From positions 1,533,177 to 1,597,176 of the forward strand of contig JXTC01000028.1 in the NCBI GenBank assembly GCA_002914845.1: a stretch of 64,000 nt of DNA, read 5' to 3'. The notes beneath the pieces were generated by a model that ran no database searches, had not been told where the DNA came from, and saw only the letters and a list, made by a program, of their open reading frames with translations. The translations under genes were made by a program, and so were the position numbers. Of this stretch, positions 1 to 12,895 are shown in pieces. The first letter of the stretch is position 1. The number at the start of each line of letters is the position of its first letter. Source of the DNA: Trema orientale (taxonomy: Eukaryota; Streptophyta; Magnoliopsida; Rosales; Cannabaceae).

Positions 1-70
1 TTTATTACTGCGCCTCTCCTATCACGGCGCGTCCGTACACGTGTCGTGGTAGGCTAAATTTTTAGTAGTG
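1..70. mobile_element. CACTA transposon, terminal fragment
   Basis: The block ends in ATTTTTAGTAGTG, the inverse complement of a CACTA terminus, and the preceding 50 bases closely match the right end of the complete CACTA at 46518-50254, including the word ACGGCGCGTCCGTA. It is therefore the end of a sister copy whose body lies outside the window. The sequence immediately after it reads as Copia integrase, so this copy also seems to have landed inside a Copia element. The target duplication cannot be checked because the other end is missing. Confidence 0.8.
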
Positions 71-1748
71 AAGATACACCTCAACAGAATAGTGTGGCCA
101 AATGCTTGTGCTACTGGAGCGAAGCCCTTCTTTCTGTAACATATCTCATCAACTGTGTTCCATCTCATATGATCAACTTCAAAACACCATTCTAGACACT
201 TATAAAAGCTATTGTTGCTCTCATAATCCCAAACCTACCCCCTCATGTCTTCGGTTGTGTTGGCTACGTTCATCTTCACAAATACCAGCACAGTAAGTTA
301 ATGCCTTGGGCCTTTAAATGTGTCTTTGTTAGGTATACTGGTCTTAAAAAAGGATACAGATGCTATCATCCTCCTACTAGGTACATGTTTATCATTATGA
401 ATGTTGTCTTTTATGAAGATACTATGTCTTTATCTAAGTCTGAATTTTAGGGGGAATATCTTGAGGAAATTCAGACTCTTGTATATAACCTTGAGGAAGA
501 TGTCGTGGAAGTATCTAATCAAAATATAGGTAATTTGGATCATAGTGGTCAAACTTTAGATGTGAATGGTGATACCCTACACAGCAACACAACAAGTATA
601 GAAGTAGATAGGTTGGATTCTATTGGTCAAAACTTGGATCTGAGTAGGAATGAGTACTCAGAAAGATTGGAAACTTTTGAGACCGAGACCGAGCTTGAGT
701 CTCTCCCAATCGATATACCAAACCAATCGTTGTCTGAGAATATTTCTTATACAGTGCCTGAGTTGTCTAGGAGATAGTTACCACAACGTCTCACCCGAGG
801 TATTCCAAAACCAACATATGACTCTTAATTGTATAGTAAAGTTAGATATCTCATAAACAATTATATGTCTACATGTCGCTTGTCAAAAATAAATCAATTA
901 TTTATCAATCAATTATCTATTGTATCAATTCTTAATAGTGTGTAGGAAGCCTTAACTGATCCTAGATGGAAAGCTGAGATGAATAAAGTGATGGCCTCCT
1001 TGCAGAAGAACCAAACTTAGGAGCTCGTGGACCTTCCGATAGGAAAAAAACTAGTTGGGTGTCGATGGATCTTTACTGTGAAATACAAAGCCAATGGTAC
1101 GATCAAAAATTTTAAGGCGAGATGGTGGGGAAATGATACACCCAAACTTATGGAATTGACTATATTGAAATATTTGCACCTGTAGCCAAAATCAACACAA
1201 TCTGGGTCTTGTTATCTTTAGTTGCAAATTTTGATTAGCCTTTATAACAATTTGATGTAAAGAATGCATTCTTACATGGTAAACTATCTAAAGAAATCTA
1301 CATGAATCTCCCACCAGGGTGTATGGTGACAAAGAAACAAAGCCGGAAGATATGCAGGCTGAAAAAATCATTATATGGATTGAAACAATCTCCTAGAGCT
1401 TGGTTTAGAAGATTCACAAAATCTGTGATAGCCTTCGGTTATCAATAGAGCAATTCAGATCACATCCTATTCTTAAAGAAACAGAATAGGAAAATTATTG
1501 TGCTCATCATTTATGTAGATGACATGGTAGTAACAGGGAATGATCCAGATGAAAGGAAGGTTTTGCAAGAATACTTATGTAGATAATTCGATATGGAAAA
1601 TCTAGGTGCCTTAAAGTACTTTCTTGGAATAGAAATGTCACGATCCAATGAAGGCATTTTCTTGTCCCAAAAGAAATGTTTCTTAGATCTTCTTGAAGAA
1701 ATTGGTACGTCAGCATATTAACCAGCAGACACACCGATTGAAGAAGAT
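71..1748 (+). pseudogene. Ty1/Copia pol fragment (integrase C-terminus to reverse transcriptase)
   Basis: Conceptual translation in several frames gives the C-terminal part of a Copia integrase (about 100-420, including a CYHPPTR-like block), a variable linker (505-777), then reverse transcriptase (about 940-1740). Recognisable RT blocks are [37 protein letters not shown] and the catalytic YVDDMVVTGND near 1513-1545. Many stops and frameshifts interrupt it, so it is dead. It is related to the Copia at 13336-17975 but lies in the opposite orientation. Homology stops abruptly near 1748, before RNase H, so the element is truncated at both ends (CACTA on the left, unrelated DNA on the right). Confidence 0.88.
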
Positions 1749-1874
1749 TTTGGGAGAATTTGGAGGTTTTGTTAGGTGGGATTAAGGGTAGGTTATCTCC
1801 TCAAAATTGGACCTGCGTTTGGATTTTTTTTTTTTTTCTGGGTTTTGAGTTTTAGTACAGAATTTAGACCTGCT

Positions 1875-2200
1875 CTGATACCATATAAACTAGAATAAGA
1901 AATTAGTCTTTCATATATTAGTACTTGACTGATCAGTATAGTATATATAGAATAAGAATTACAAAATTAGCTCTCTAGAAATCTGACTATATAATCTCTA
2001 TAATCTGTATACACTTGTATAATCTTCTATACAAGGCAACATAATCAATATAATTATTCTGACAAATCGTTGACTATCTCAACAAGACGAGACAATCCTA
2101 ATTCCGAATATTAACTCATTCACGAACTCGTTCTCCATTCTGATGCTCAATTCTCAAATACGTCTTCTACATATAATAGTCGAAGCATGAAAAAAATCTA
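1875..2200 (-). repeat. Possible Copia LTR edge with primer-binding site, minus strand
   Basis: GCTCTGATACCA at 1875-1886 is the exact inverse complement of the initiator-tRNA-Met primer-binding site used by most plant Copia elements, so an LTR in minus orientation should start near 1887 and extend rightwards. The next 300 bases are AT-rich and LTR-like, but the expected TG terminus is not clear (it reads TAAACTAG) and no partner LTR is present. The outer border is a guess. Confidence 0.4.
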
Positions 2201-2226
2201 GTATTAACAGAATTCTTGGCATTTCT

Positions 2227-3205
2227 GTTTCCAGATACAATCCAATTTCTCTCAATTCTCCTGAATTTCTAGGTTGATTGAAGCCTCCTCTTCTAAGACC
2301 TCTTGTGTTGGAGGGTTATTCTGAATCACCAAAAGTTTCCATTCTAAGACCCTTAAATGCTCTTCACAGAACCCGAAACAATTCTGATTCCAGTTCTTCA
2401 AAGATATCTTAGTGAATTCGATCTTCTTCTGAAGCCTAAAACTATTAAATCCCTTAACGTTTTTTTCCTGTACTATCTTTACCACCTCAAAACTTAAAGG
2501 GTCTCTATACCAAGTTTCGAAAAACCTGAAAGGATAGAGTTTATCTTGTTCAAGAATGGTATCAAGCAGAATTAGGAAACCCTCACTTTTGGGAAAGTCA
2601 AGCACCAACTGGAATTACATATTGCTCTGTCCAGTCTTTCTGTAATGAAGCTAGCATCAATGTGTTTGTTTTGCCAAGTGAAGAAGCCGCCGATGCAATC
2701 CAAGTCTATTCTCCCCGTGTTCTCCATGAAAAGATTAAGATCTTTTGCTTCTTGACTCGAGAAAATTCTCCCGCCAAATATCTCCTGTTGAGAAAGTACC
2801 AAATTCAAGTCACCCAGGACTACCCATAGATTACCACAATCATTTATTCTATTAGTCAACTCTTGCCAAAACCTGACCCTTGCTCTCGCATAAGGTGGGC
2901 CGTAAGTATAAAAGAGAGTCCAAGAAGGACCTCCGCCTTCGCCAGAAAAACAAGATTCAAAGTTCTTTCATTGAATCCTCCTTATGAGTAATATCAGCCC
3001 TAACTCCAGTTTCCAAAATAGACAAAACCCTTGCTCTAGCTGGGATAGTTTTTCCCCATGAAATCTCATTTTTTTTGACGTATTCTATCCATATTAAACC
3101 ATCAACTTTCATTTTTCCCAAAAAGACACAATCCACGTTTATGTTTCTCATGAGGGCTCTGAGGGCCATCTCTGCCGGTGGCCTGGCCAATCTCCGTCAG
3201 TTCCA
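2227..3205 (-). pseudogene. LINE (L1-type) endonuclease fragment
   Basis: Three minus-strand segments (2957-3190, 2572-2859, 2252-2608) read in order as the start of a plant LINE ORF2. First comes an endonuclease/exonuclease/phosphatase N-terminus (GRPPAEMALRALMRN-type block), then the core with WVVLGDLNLVL, FTWQN and ERLDRAICNSSW motifs, then a linker with a NWNQNCFG-like stretch. Frameshifts separate the segments. Reverse transcriptase is absent and no poly-A tail is visible, so this is an internal relic truncated at both sides. L1-type assignment rests on the motif style, not on a search. Confidence 0.85.
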
Positions 3206-4574
3206 AAATAAAACTCACATTGTTTTGGCTAGTTACTTTTAAAATCGATAAAATTGGAGAATCACTTTTGATGCTTGACCTTTTTGTTTTGGCAGATATT
3301 CGCAGTAATAAAGTTTTCTAGTAGTTTTGTGCTTCCGTTTCCCTTATTGTCATATTTACTGAGAATTTGAGTTTTTGATTACCTTATCTAGAAATTGCTG
3401 TTTAAGAAAAAATCTCTTTAAAATGGAATACCGCTATTTACAATAAAGAATAATGCTAGAAATCATCAAAAAATAATTTTCAACCTCACAACCGTAAGTA
3501 GTGCACTCTCAATGTGAGGAAAAAAAGAAACAATACAGTAGAAAATCATGTCACGCACAAAGGATTACGTCTAAAAAATGTGATTTTGCTGCTATTTTGA
3601 AATTTTCCTAAAATATGTTTGTTTGAGTATATGTTTGTACTTTAATAAATATATTCAGAGTGCCTGAGCTTGTCACCCCTCTTATTTTATTTTAATTTAT
3701 TTTTTTGTACTTCTAACCCTTATTATAAAGAGAAAAAATTAATTACTAAAATTCCATTATCCGAAATTGCATGAAGTATACAACCAATTAAAAAATGTTG
3801 GCAATTTAATTATTAGTAAGTATTTATGTCCCCAGATTGTTTCAACCAATAGTCAGAAACAAAAATAATAAGAAGAACCTCCAAGAACTCATATACATAT
3901 GAGAATTTTTAAAAAATATAATAATATTTACCTATTGATATGTACTCTAATTTAGATGGTTTGATTTTGATTGAATTATTATAATTAGTTGGGTAATAGT
4001 TCCATAAATAATCTATTGTGCCTAATAATTATGTAATTCCATAAGGTCATTTATTGTTTTATATGGTGTGTAACCTGCTTGTTACCCGTTGAGTTGAATT
4101 TAATTTTTTTCTTAATTTCTTTCAATTAATTAGTTCCTCTTAGTAACGTAAATTTGTTTTAAAGCTTTTTCAAAAGAAGAAGAAGAAGAAAGAAACTCAT
4201 CTAGGGTTCTTAATGATTGGGAAAAAAAGAAAAAAACACCAAGTCATTTAGAGTTACACCATTGGCACATTTATCCCATCATAATTATAATTGTAATCAA
4301 AATAAATAAGGCAGTGTGATGGACTATAATGGGAATCATTTTATTGGGAAAGTGAATCAGAACTATTAATACAATACTTATGTGTTTTCTAATAGGAATG
4401 ATAAATTTATTGGACAACTAACATTTAAAAGGTATGCATATTTCATAGTGGAAGATTTTCAAGGATTAAATTTTTAAAGATTTTAATAATTGAAAAGGGA
4501 AATGAGATTTTATGATAATCACATTGCTTAGAGTGTTGGAGAGATTCGTTTCCGCCAAAATTTGTGTGGTAGAG
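3206..4574. other. AT-rich intergenic DNA, nothing recognised
   Basis: No reading frame above background, no inverted terminal repeats and no RNA gene recognised. A short GAA run lies near 4178-4192. Confidence 0.6.
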
Positions 4575-4983
4575 TGTTTATTAGGGGTATTCACATTTCT
4601 TACGGTGTTGGTGTTGGTTTTAAAAACGATTTTCGCAGCAGAAGATTGGCACTAGAACATTCAAAAAAAATTTCAAATGAATTGATTATATGAGTGCATT
4701 TTATTAATTCATAGCAAATAGAAAACTTACAAAGATAATAGATCTAATATCTCTTATAACTTATCAGCAGATCCTAGCTTTGATGTCTTTTAAACCACAA
4801 TCTTTCAATCCAAGTCTCAAGCACAACTGGATAAACGTATGGACGTTGCGTATAGTTTCTCAAACTCACACTTTAGGTACTTACAATATTCTCAATACAT
4901 AAGATTGCAAGAGTTTGTTCTACAGAGAATATGAAGACTCTCTTCATTTTCTCTGTACGTTATGGAGGCTCTGTAGAAAAAAT

Positions 4984-5280
4984 AATAGCACGTCTATTTT
5001 TCTACTAGGATTTCACCTCATATATGTATATATATAAAACTATTTAATAAATAAAAATCAAATTAATATACATAAAATAAATAAAAAAAATATTACTTTG
5101 TTTTCTTAGAAAGAAAATGTTATGTTTTATATATATATATATATATATAACTAATTAATCTAATAAATTAATACATATGTGTATATATATATATATAAAT
5201 TAGCATATAACTCCTTCAAGGAAGAGTGTTTCACTTTCAGTCAGTTTCCTAATTTCTATTTATCTAATTATCTGATATGA
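4984..5280 (+). repeat. Direct duplication, copy 1 (partner at 6688-6881 and 7701-7790)
   Basis: About 295 bases starting at TAATAGCACGTCTATTTTT recur after the dispersed repeat at 6688, with shared landmarks in the same order: TTTAATAAATAAAAATCAAA, CAGAAAGAAAATG-type and CTAATTATCT. The second copy is itself split by the MULE-type element at 6882-7700. The two copies bracket the 5281-6690 repeat exactly. Confidence 0.8.
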
Positions 5281-6690
5281 AACTTATTCTTAAAATAATA
5301 AAACTTAAACTCACAAGTGCACGAGGTCAATGTTAAAAACAAGTAATAAAGTGGAAAGATATAGGGTTATTGTTCCCTAGGGATTGTTATTTCAGATTGT
5401 GTTAATTACTATGATATCAGTAGCCTAATTTTATCCAAGCTATTTAAGCTTGAATCAAATGTGTAATAAATCCAATTAAAGGAATAAAAATGACCTTGAA
5501 GGAGACTCAAAATACCAAAGGGATCAAACTATGAGAAAAGATCTAGGATCTCGATTTTACTCCAAACATCTATGCTAACATATTTTGCAACTATTTATTA
5601 ACTTTCTTTTGCTCATTAATCAAGGGTCAATTTTAGTCTTATTACCTTTCTCGAGTATCAAATAAGACTCTATGTGAAATTAGTCAATGTGGCATCCTTA
5701 CCTAAATTAACTAACTAAACATCCATTAAGCCACCCAATTAGATCTACCTAGAGCTAATGGCCTTCCGAATTACTCATTAACACTAAGCATGTATTCCTC
5801 ATCATATAAGTAATTCAATCTCTCCCCAATATTAGAATCACAAATCAATCTCTCCTAAGTATTAGAATCACAAACAATCATTAACTAATTGATTTCTCAA
5901 TCTAATTGGAAGTATTAAGCACTCAAGAAACAAAATGAAAGAAAAGGAAATTTTATCAATAAGTTGCAAAATATTCAAGACATAGAGTATTTGGAGCTAC
6001 ATCAAGCCCTTTGATAAGAATTCAACCATACATAATTATATTCAAAAGCAACATTATAGAGAAATTTTTAATTGAAAGTACATTCAAGATTATCACAATT
6101 ACAGATTAAAGAAAAGAAAATAAAGAAGAAGATAAGGAGAAGGAAGAAGAAAACTATGACGAAGAAGCCTCCAAGCTTATTTCTCCAAGAAATCTTTAAG
6201 GAAAGTCTTCTAGAAAGCCAAACTTCAAGTCTTTCTATTTGGTAAATTTTTCTTTCCGCCAAAATCTGCTTTAATAAGTGTGTACTTCCACCCCTTTTTA
6301 AGCTCTCTTTATAGGATAAATTGAGGCACACTCAAGGAAGGACAATTTTCCACTATTTGATCATCAATTTGGAGTGATCTTGGCCATTAAAATACCTTAA
6401 AAACCAGTTCTGACGGAGCGTAGCTGCATCCCTGAAGAGAAGGAGTGGCACAACTGTGCGAGGCTTACTCCCTCGAGGCACAACTGCACCTCTTCAAGGG
6501 CACGGTTGCGTGCCCCTCTCAGCAGAATACACTCCTTTGCTCGTTTTACTTCCTTTTTGGCTCCAAATCAACTCCAAGTTGCATTTTCTCCCTTTCCTAC
6601 ATTAAAAACACGAAATAGCAAAAACTAAACGAGGATTCAACAAATAAACAAGAAGAAATTCATAAAAGATATGTGCATAAAGTGCACATT
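5281..6690 (+). repeat. Unclassified dispersed repeat, copy 1
   Basis: About 1.4 kb of non-coding DNA sharing a series of landmarks, in the same order, with 19058-20640. These are a CAAGTGCACGA-type start with an AGTAATAAAGTGG and CTAGGGATTG signature, repeated CAATCTCTCC..AATCACAAATC blocks, an A-rich GAAGAAG tract, a CCACCCCTTTTTA block, and a GC-rich patch of GGCACAACTG words (about 6440-6530) near the 3' side. No protein is encoded; the minus-strand 87-codon frame at 6068-6331 is low complexity. I recognise the signature as common in plant genomes but cannot name its class. Confidence 0.7.
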
Positions 6691-6881
6691 AACATAATAG
6701 CACGTCTATTTTTCTATTAGGGTTTCATCTCATATATATATTTATAAACTATTTAATAAATAAAAATCAAATTAATGTATATATAAATTAAAAAAAATGA
6801 CACTTCATTTTCTCAGAAAGAAAATGTAATGTTTTGTGTATATATATAAAACTAATTAGTCTAAATAATTAATATATATAA

Positions 6882-7700
6882 GGGTTTTTGGCATCATTAA
6901 CCCCTGAATTTTTCGTTGATTTGTAATGTGTCCCTTGAACTATACTTTTTTTTTAACAATTAGGATCTTGAATTTATAAAACCATTGCAAACTACCTTTT
7001 TTTGTTAATGAATTTCAAATTCTGGATGGATTAGACACGTGTTAGTCATGTACAAGTTTTTTAAGGGTATAATGATTATCTCACTTGGTTTGGAGGCAAA
7101 AATAACGAATGAGAGTTTGGAGGAGAAAAAATGATTTTGAAATTCAAATTTTTAAAGAATTAAAAAATAAACAAAATAACTCTAAATTATAATGACATAC
7201 TCAATTTAACAATGCTGAAGTTTAAAAATAAATCTATTGATTTTTTTTAAAAAAATAAAACATTGCTTGAATTTTAATATGAAAGCATTTAATGAAAAAT
7301 AAAAATGTTAAATTAATAATATAAATAATATAGCCTTTAAAAATAACTTAAAAATTATTAAAATACTTAAACTACTCTTAAAGATAACTAATATTTAAGT
7401 GAGTCAAATTTTATTTATTCTTTAATATTTTAAAATTTTGAATTTCAAAACTATTTTTTCCCCTCCAAACTCTCATTTGTTATTTTTGCCTCCAAACCAA
7501 ATGAGATAGCCATTATACCCTTAAAAAACTTGCACATGACTAGAACATATCTAAATCCATCCAAAATTTGATAGTCTCTAACGAAAAAGGGTAGTTTGCA
7601 ACGGTTTTATAAATTTAGGTTCTTAATTACAAAAAAAAATGGTTTAGGGAACACATTGGAAATCAACGAAAAATTCAAGGGCTAATCATACCAAAAATCC
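6882..7700. mobile_element. Non-autonomous MULE-type element with 9-bp target duplication
   Basis: The 819-bp element starts GGGTTTTTGGCATCATTA and ends in the inverse complement of GGATTTTTGGTATGATTA; the inverted arms extend over about 250 bases each (CCTCCAAAC..CATT and matching blocks). It is flanked by a perfect 9-bp direct repeat TATATATAA (6873-6881 and 7701-7709). Long inverted repeats with a 9-bp target duplication are the hallmark of Mutator-like elements. There is no coding capacity. The uninterrupted relative at about 5150-5210 shows the approximate empty site. Confidence 0.88.
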
Positions 7701-8951
7701 TATATATAAATTCGCAGATAACTCCTTCAAGAAAGAATGTTTTACTTTCACTCAGTTTCCTAATTCTATTTATCTAATTATCTAATAATTAGATATTTTT
7801 AAATTCATAATTTAAATAAATTATCAAACTTATATCTCCATAAATTTAAATAAATTAATTCAAAATCAAATAATTAATAACAATTATTAATTATTGTAGA
7901 CAAAATAATTTGTCTAGACAAAGTGCGCAGTAACAAAAATAATATAATATCTGGTACAGTATTTGTAAGAGGTAGAATTGGAGACCTATAGATTTGTAAT
8001 TCAAACTCCAATAAATTATGACAATTAAGTAAACTCTTTTATTAATTTGTCTAATATATCAATTCCTGTATTACTCTTCTAAAAGTCTGGAATTACACTC
8101 TTGAAGTTACAGAATTAATTTACTCAAAAAACAGCAAGTAGTCCATCAAATTAATCATCACATGTAGTTCAATCCTCTATAGATAATTCATAAACGGAGC
8201 TAAGTCATGTTCCGTTTACCTCTCCAATTATATCTTTATTCTTGTGTTCCACTGATTCTCCAATGAACAATTAGTTTATAAGTCTATTATGAATTGCGTA
8301 CTCAAACAGTTTAAGTCCTGAATTAATACACAATGGAATCATCTTTTTAGCTTTCTAATGGAAGGAATGGATTCCATATCTGTAAGCTATATTCCCAGCT
8401 ACTCATCTCATCATGCTCCTAAGATATAAATATTTCAGTCTGTTTAAGAAATAAACCTTTAACAAGTATGTTAAAGAACATAATATTATAAATAGGAGTC
8501 TATAACTACTTAGGATTAAGATTGATTTACATGTGATCATCTAGCAACATTACTTGAATTCTCAACAATCAACAGAATTTATATGAAATTTAAATCATGT
8601 CTGATCCAATCCTATATAATGTAATTATATAAAGTACCTCTATTATGACGTCGACATGTCAATAGTCTGGACAAGACTATTACATTCTCAATGTTAATGG
8701 ACCGTACAATATTGAAATAAAGATCCCAAACTTTAATGAATTATTACGGACTATATTTAATTTATTATCCATGAACTTAATCCTTATACATAGAATGCTT
8801 ATATACTAAATTCATGGTCACATAAATAATCTAGAGATTTTCTGATATTTAAAGACATAAAAATTATGCACAAATTCAAATAGAAAAATGTTACTTTACT
8901 AATTCAGAAAATATCCAAAATATAAATACCTTTAGGGCATAAACTCTAATA

Positions 8952-9402
8952 GTTGGAAGGGGAAGCGTGCTTATTCTTTTTCTCCAAATTGGTCTGAGCC
9001 TACACAGTTCTCTCATTCCCATAATTTGGTGAATAACTGAATCATTATCCAATATATGAGTCTTACTCTCTGTAGCAAACATGCCACAATTTAATGTTCT
9101 ATAAAGAGCATGTATATAATATAAGAAATGCTAAGTGTACTCTCTTTTAGAATCTTCCAGTGTCATTGGTTGATATATGGTTTCTATTATTTAATTTCAC
9201 ATTTTAATAATACAATGCAGTGGATTCTTTTGTCTAGTTTCACATTTTAATCTACTAATTAATTATAAAGAAGCCAAAGACTGGCTCACTATAGAAGATT
9301 AATAACCCAAAAACTGAAACATATATGAGTGACTTAACATAGAAATGAGTGACTTATTATTCACACACACGCATATATATGTGTATACAAAGAAAAATAT
9401 GG
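8952..9402. other. Intergenic, nothing recognised
   Basis: A 63-codon minus-strand frame (8891-9082) crosses the presumed LTR border and has no recognisable motif, so I do not call it a gene. Confidence 0.5.
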
Positions 9403-9525
9403 GGCACTAATCCAGTATGTATTTATTTTTTACCGTATTGTTTTGCCTAATTAAAATTTATTACGTACGTCATTTCATAGTAAAAGATGGGAGAAAAAAA
9501 CATTAAATAAATATAATTCTTCTTA
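9403..9525 (-). mobile_element. MITE fragment, one end only
   Basis: GGCACTAATCCAGTATGTA followed by a T-rich tract and an AATTAAAATTTATTACG block matches the inverse complement of the right half of the complete MITE at 43552-43789. The second terminus is absent. Confidence 0.6.
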
Positions 9526-9840
9526 GCTCACCATAGCTGGAGAGTGACATCAAAACAAACTTATTTTTCGTTTTCTTTCCTCTTCTTATTTCCATGAAAA
9601 CTTTGAAAAAGATCATGTGTTGTTGAAAAAATTTCTTATAAAAGTTTTATTACCATTTCTTAAGTAATTCAAACAAAAATAATATTGTTAACCACATTAT
9701 TACCTTTTAAAATATTTGTTTTGAAAGTGATAACCGAAGTATAGAGCTGTTACCAAATACAATAATATAACTATTGTTTTCAGTAATGTAATGAAATTTG
9801 TGACAAAAGGTGCAAATTAGAAGAGGAGATAATATGATTT

Positions 9841-10745
9841 TGTTGGAAAATGGGTTAAGATATTGGGCTTGGCTTGGGCTTGGAAGCCATGTCTATTACA
9901 AAGTCTAAATTTGTGTTATAGAATCTATTTTCATGAACTATTTTGAAGCTAAAAATTGAGTAGGACCCACATCTTATTGATGAAATGTCAAGGTGAATTC
10001 TTGTTCTCCTCTGCGAGAACATCAATTTCGTATATTCACATGCTAAGAATAGTGTACAGATGAATGAGAAATTACTGCTCAAAGGTGCACCATTGAAATG
10101 AAAAAATGAAAGAAAAACATGAGTCCCACATTTATGGGAAATACTTGGAGCAAGTGGCATATATAGGGCTCATGTTTTATGATGGTGGTAAGAATAACTA
10201 CCATAGATGCTTTCTCAGGTACACACAAGAAGGATGCAAATCATCGGGCTTGGGCCTGAATTTGCATTGGCTCGTGTGCGCCCGCACCTGTGGATACAAA
10301 TGCTGGGCTGAAAATTGGATCATAGTAAGTACAACTTTTTGTTGCAGTCCAATTATTTTTTTTCTTTCATTTTGAGCATTTTTGAACAATTTTTATTTTA
10401 GCTTCATAACAGCCATTTTTTACTTTATGAGGATAATGCCCACACATCAAAAACGAAATTGAGTTTGTATCTTCTCTCTAGTTTTTCCTGCTGTCTGGAG
10501 TTTTTTTTATTTCTAGCTATAGTTATTCGAGTGTTTAGGAATTTCGTAGATAGAATTCTTAGTACATTGGAGTTCGTAGAATAGAGTTGTTGGTGCTTCA
10601 CTTGCTACTCTTTGTCGTTGTATCCTGAGAAACTGACGCTTGTAAAATCCTCAAGCATTCTACCAGATGGAGCAAATCAGTTTTAAGGATACTACATGTG
10701 ATACAGGCCTCAACTATTAACATTGTTACTGTTTTGTAGGAAACT
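9841..10745 (+). repeat. Possible solo LTR (Copia-like)
   Basis: Begins TGTTGGAAAATGGG and contains AGTCCCACATTTATGGGAAA followed by GCATATATAGGGCTCATG. This is a promoter arrangement typical of a plant Copia LTR, with a TATA-like ATATATAGG near 10160. A partial primer-binding-site-like GTGATACAG lies near 10697. No partner LTR or target duplication is visible, so both borders are tentative. Confidence 0.35.
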
Positions 10746-12895
10746 TTCATTTTTTTGTAGACGAATTAAGTTTCGTACCGAGCATATTAGTGCAAAGCTT
10801 TTGGTATCTTTAAATTTTGTTTTAAAGTTTATTGTAAAGTTTGTTATAATTATTTTGTAACCTTATATATTGTATATGCTTGTTTGTTATGATTATTCCT
10901 ACAGACTTTCACTGGTTTCTTTTTTTTTTTCCTTTTTTTTTTTTGCTTTTTTTCTCAATATATTTAGATTGTATTACTTTGTCCTTGTAATATGAAAAGT
11001 TGTATTTTGACTCTTTTACTCCTTTTTGGGGCGCAACGTAAAGCTACATATTTTGGGTGTCATAAATGAAAAAAAAATCCAAAATATCAAATTTGTATTA
11101 TCACTTCCGGTACTGGCAGGGGTTTAATTCACAAACTGAAAAAGAAAAATAGATTCTATTAGTAGGGGTTTTCTAAGTTAAGGTATAATGAAATGGGTGT
11201 ATCAATACACCCTGGTACAGTGATTTTGAAATGCCGTCGGATTCAAATCAAATGGTCTGAAATGATGTGCGTCCATTAAAAAAAGAGGTGGACTGCAATA
11301 CACGTAAACAATTGGCTTCAGTTTGTTTTATTTAATTTGTTTTTTCCCCATTTTCTCCTCCTCCAAACCCAGTCTTATTCGTTCATTTTCATCATCTCCT
11401 CACCCATTGAATCAGATTTGTCCTCCTTTCTTTATTGTTTGTTCCTTTTTTCTTTTCTTTTTTTTCCTCAATTCCAGCCATCAAGGCGGACAGTGGGGGT
11501 TTGGCTTGCCGACCACAAATCATTCCCTTTTATGAAATAATTTGAAAGTAATAGAGAAGCATTTACTGAATTTTGAGATCCAAAATTCTCTATTTTTAAT
11601 TTCCTTTTTTTAGGAATGCTAAAATTAAAGCAGAATACATTAAACAAACACCAAAAATTTGAAGCCAAAATTTTTGTTGGATTTTTGAAGAAATTTGTTT
11701 TTATTTTCTTACTTAAGAAATAATATTCTAAATTTTTTAACTTAGAACCCAAAAGAAAAATCTCTGACGAATGGAAGAAAAAATTGAGGTCGTGCATATA
11801 AATAAGAATGAAAGAGAAGAAGAAAAAGTGAATAGGCTTTGGAGTTAAAGGAAGCTCGTATTTCTTAATTCTTTGAAGTGATTCAACTATGGTACAGACC
11901 AATTCTGAAGAATGGAAGCTCCAAGGGGACTTTACCAACAACTGTAAAGTTGCTTCCTAATGACAATGAATAGGTTTTGGTTGTTTATTTTGTATTTCTT
12001 TCCAACGAGTGCCAGTTAATTAGGGGAAAAAAAGAAAAAAAGAAAAAGAAATAAGGAATGGTGAAATTGAAACTTAAAATGTGCCAGAGAGGTCATCGGA
12101 GAACAAGAAGATAGCTTTTTTTTTTTCCTTTACTTGATGGGTAGTATCTGGTAGAATGATTCCATGTTAACTACTATAAATCTTAATTTTTATTCAATTG
12201 CAATCAATAAAATAATACCGTATTGATACACTTAAATTGATATACCATATGTTAGAAGCCCCCCTAGTGGTATACTTTGTCGAAGTTTTACTTCTATAAT
12301 AATTTTGATTGTGTTTAGCCTTGCTTGGTATTGGTCTATTTATTGTAGTCACTAGTCAGTTCAGTTGCATAAAAAAAAAACAGATAAAACACTGTAAAAA
12401 CGTACGATTTCACTAGTGATTATGTCATTATTTTTCCTTGTTAATTTGTTGACTTACAAGAAAACATATTTTGGTTTTTCTTTTTCGTTCTTGCTTTTAT
12501 TCTCTATGTTCTTCCTAATTATCTTTATTTATTTATTTCTAATTATGCTTTGACATGTTTTTGTTGTATTGCTTTAACGCGCGAAAGAATAAAAATATTA
12601 ATACAATGGGTTTCGTTCACAAAATTAACTGAAGGAAGTATATTTGAAACAATTTGAAGGTTTATCTGGGACATTTAGGCTACTTTTAATATTATCAGGG
12701 GATAAATATTGAAACAATCAATACATATTAGGGGGCAAATATGGGAAAAAAAAACTTCTATGTATATAGAATGCTCTGATGTGTAATTTATTATAAGAAG
12801 TCATTTTTATGCAGATGTGCTTATTTTAAAAATAAAAATTTGAGGTCTATGGGCTTCGACCCTAGAGCAGACGATATACGTCTATATATCTAGAA
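10746..12895. other. Intergenic, nothing firm recognised
   Basis: Low-complexity T-rich and A-rich tracts. The overlapping frames at 11323-11941 are compositionally biased (Phe/Ser/Lys) and frame-inconsistent, so they are not genes. A GTGTATCAATAC word near 11198 recurs inverted near 12222 and may be a decayed inverted-repeat element. Confidence 0.5.

Larger units (their letters stand above)
4575..8951. repeat. LTR-like block split by later insertions
   Basis: The outer segments (4575-5280 and 7790-8951) look like one non-coding retrotransposon LTR. It begins TGTTTATTAGGGG and ends in CCTTTAGGGCATAAACTCTAA, a boundary style I associate with plant Copia LTRs. Two elements interrupt it: a dispersed repeat (5281-6690) and a MULE-type element (6882-7700). 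Removing them leaves roughly 2 kb. No primer-binding site, polypurine tract or matching 5-bp target duplication was found, so solo LTR is an inference. Confidence 0.4.

Noticed and set aside
10106-10375. 89-codon plus-strand frame
   Set aside because: Lies within the LTR-like region 9841-10745 and has no recognisable motif.
11323-11941. Frames of 67-157 codons on both strands
   Set aside because: Strong Phe/Ser/Lys bias from T- and A-rich DNA, no domain, no splice context.
11190-12260. Possible decayed inverted-repeat element (GTGTATCAATAC at both ends)
   Set aside because: Only about 12 bases match convincingly and no target duplication was found.
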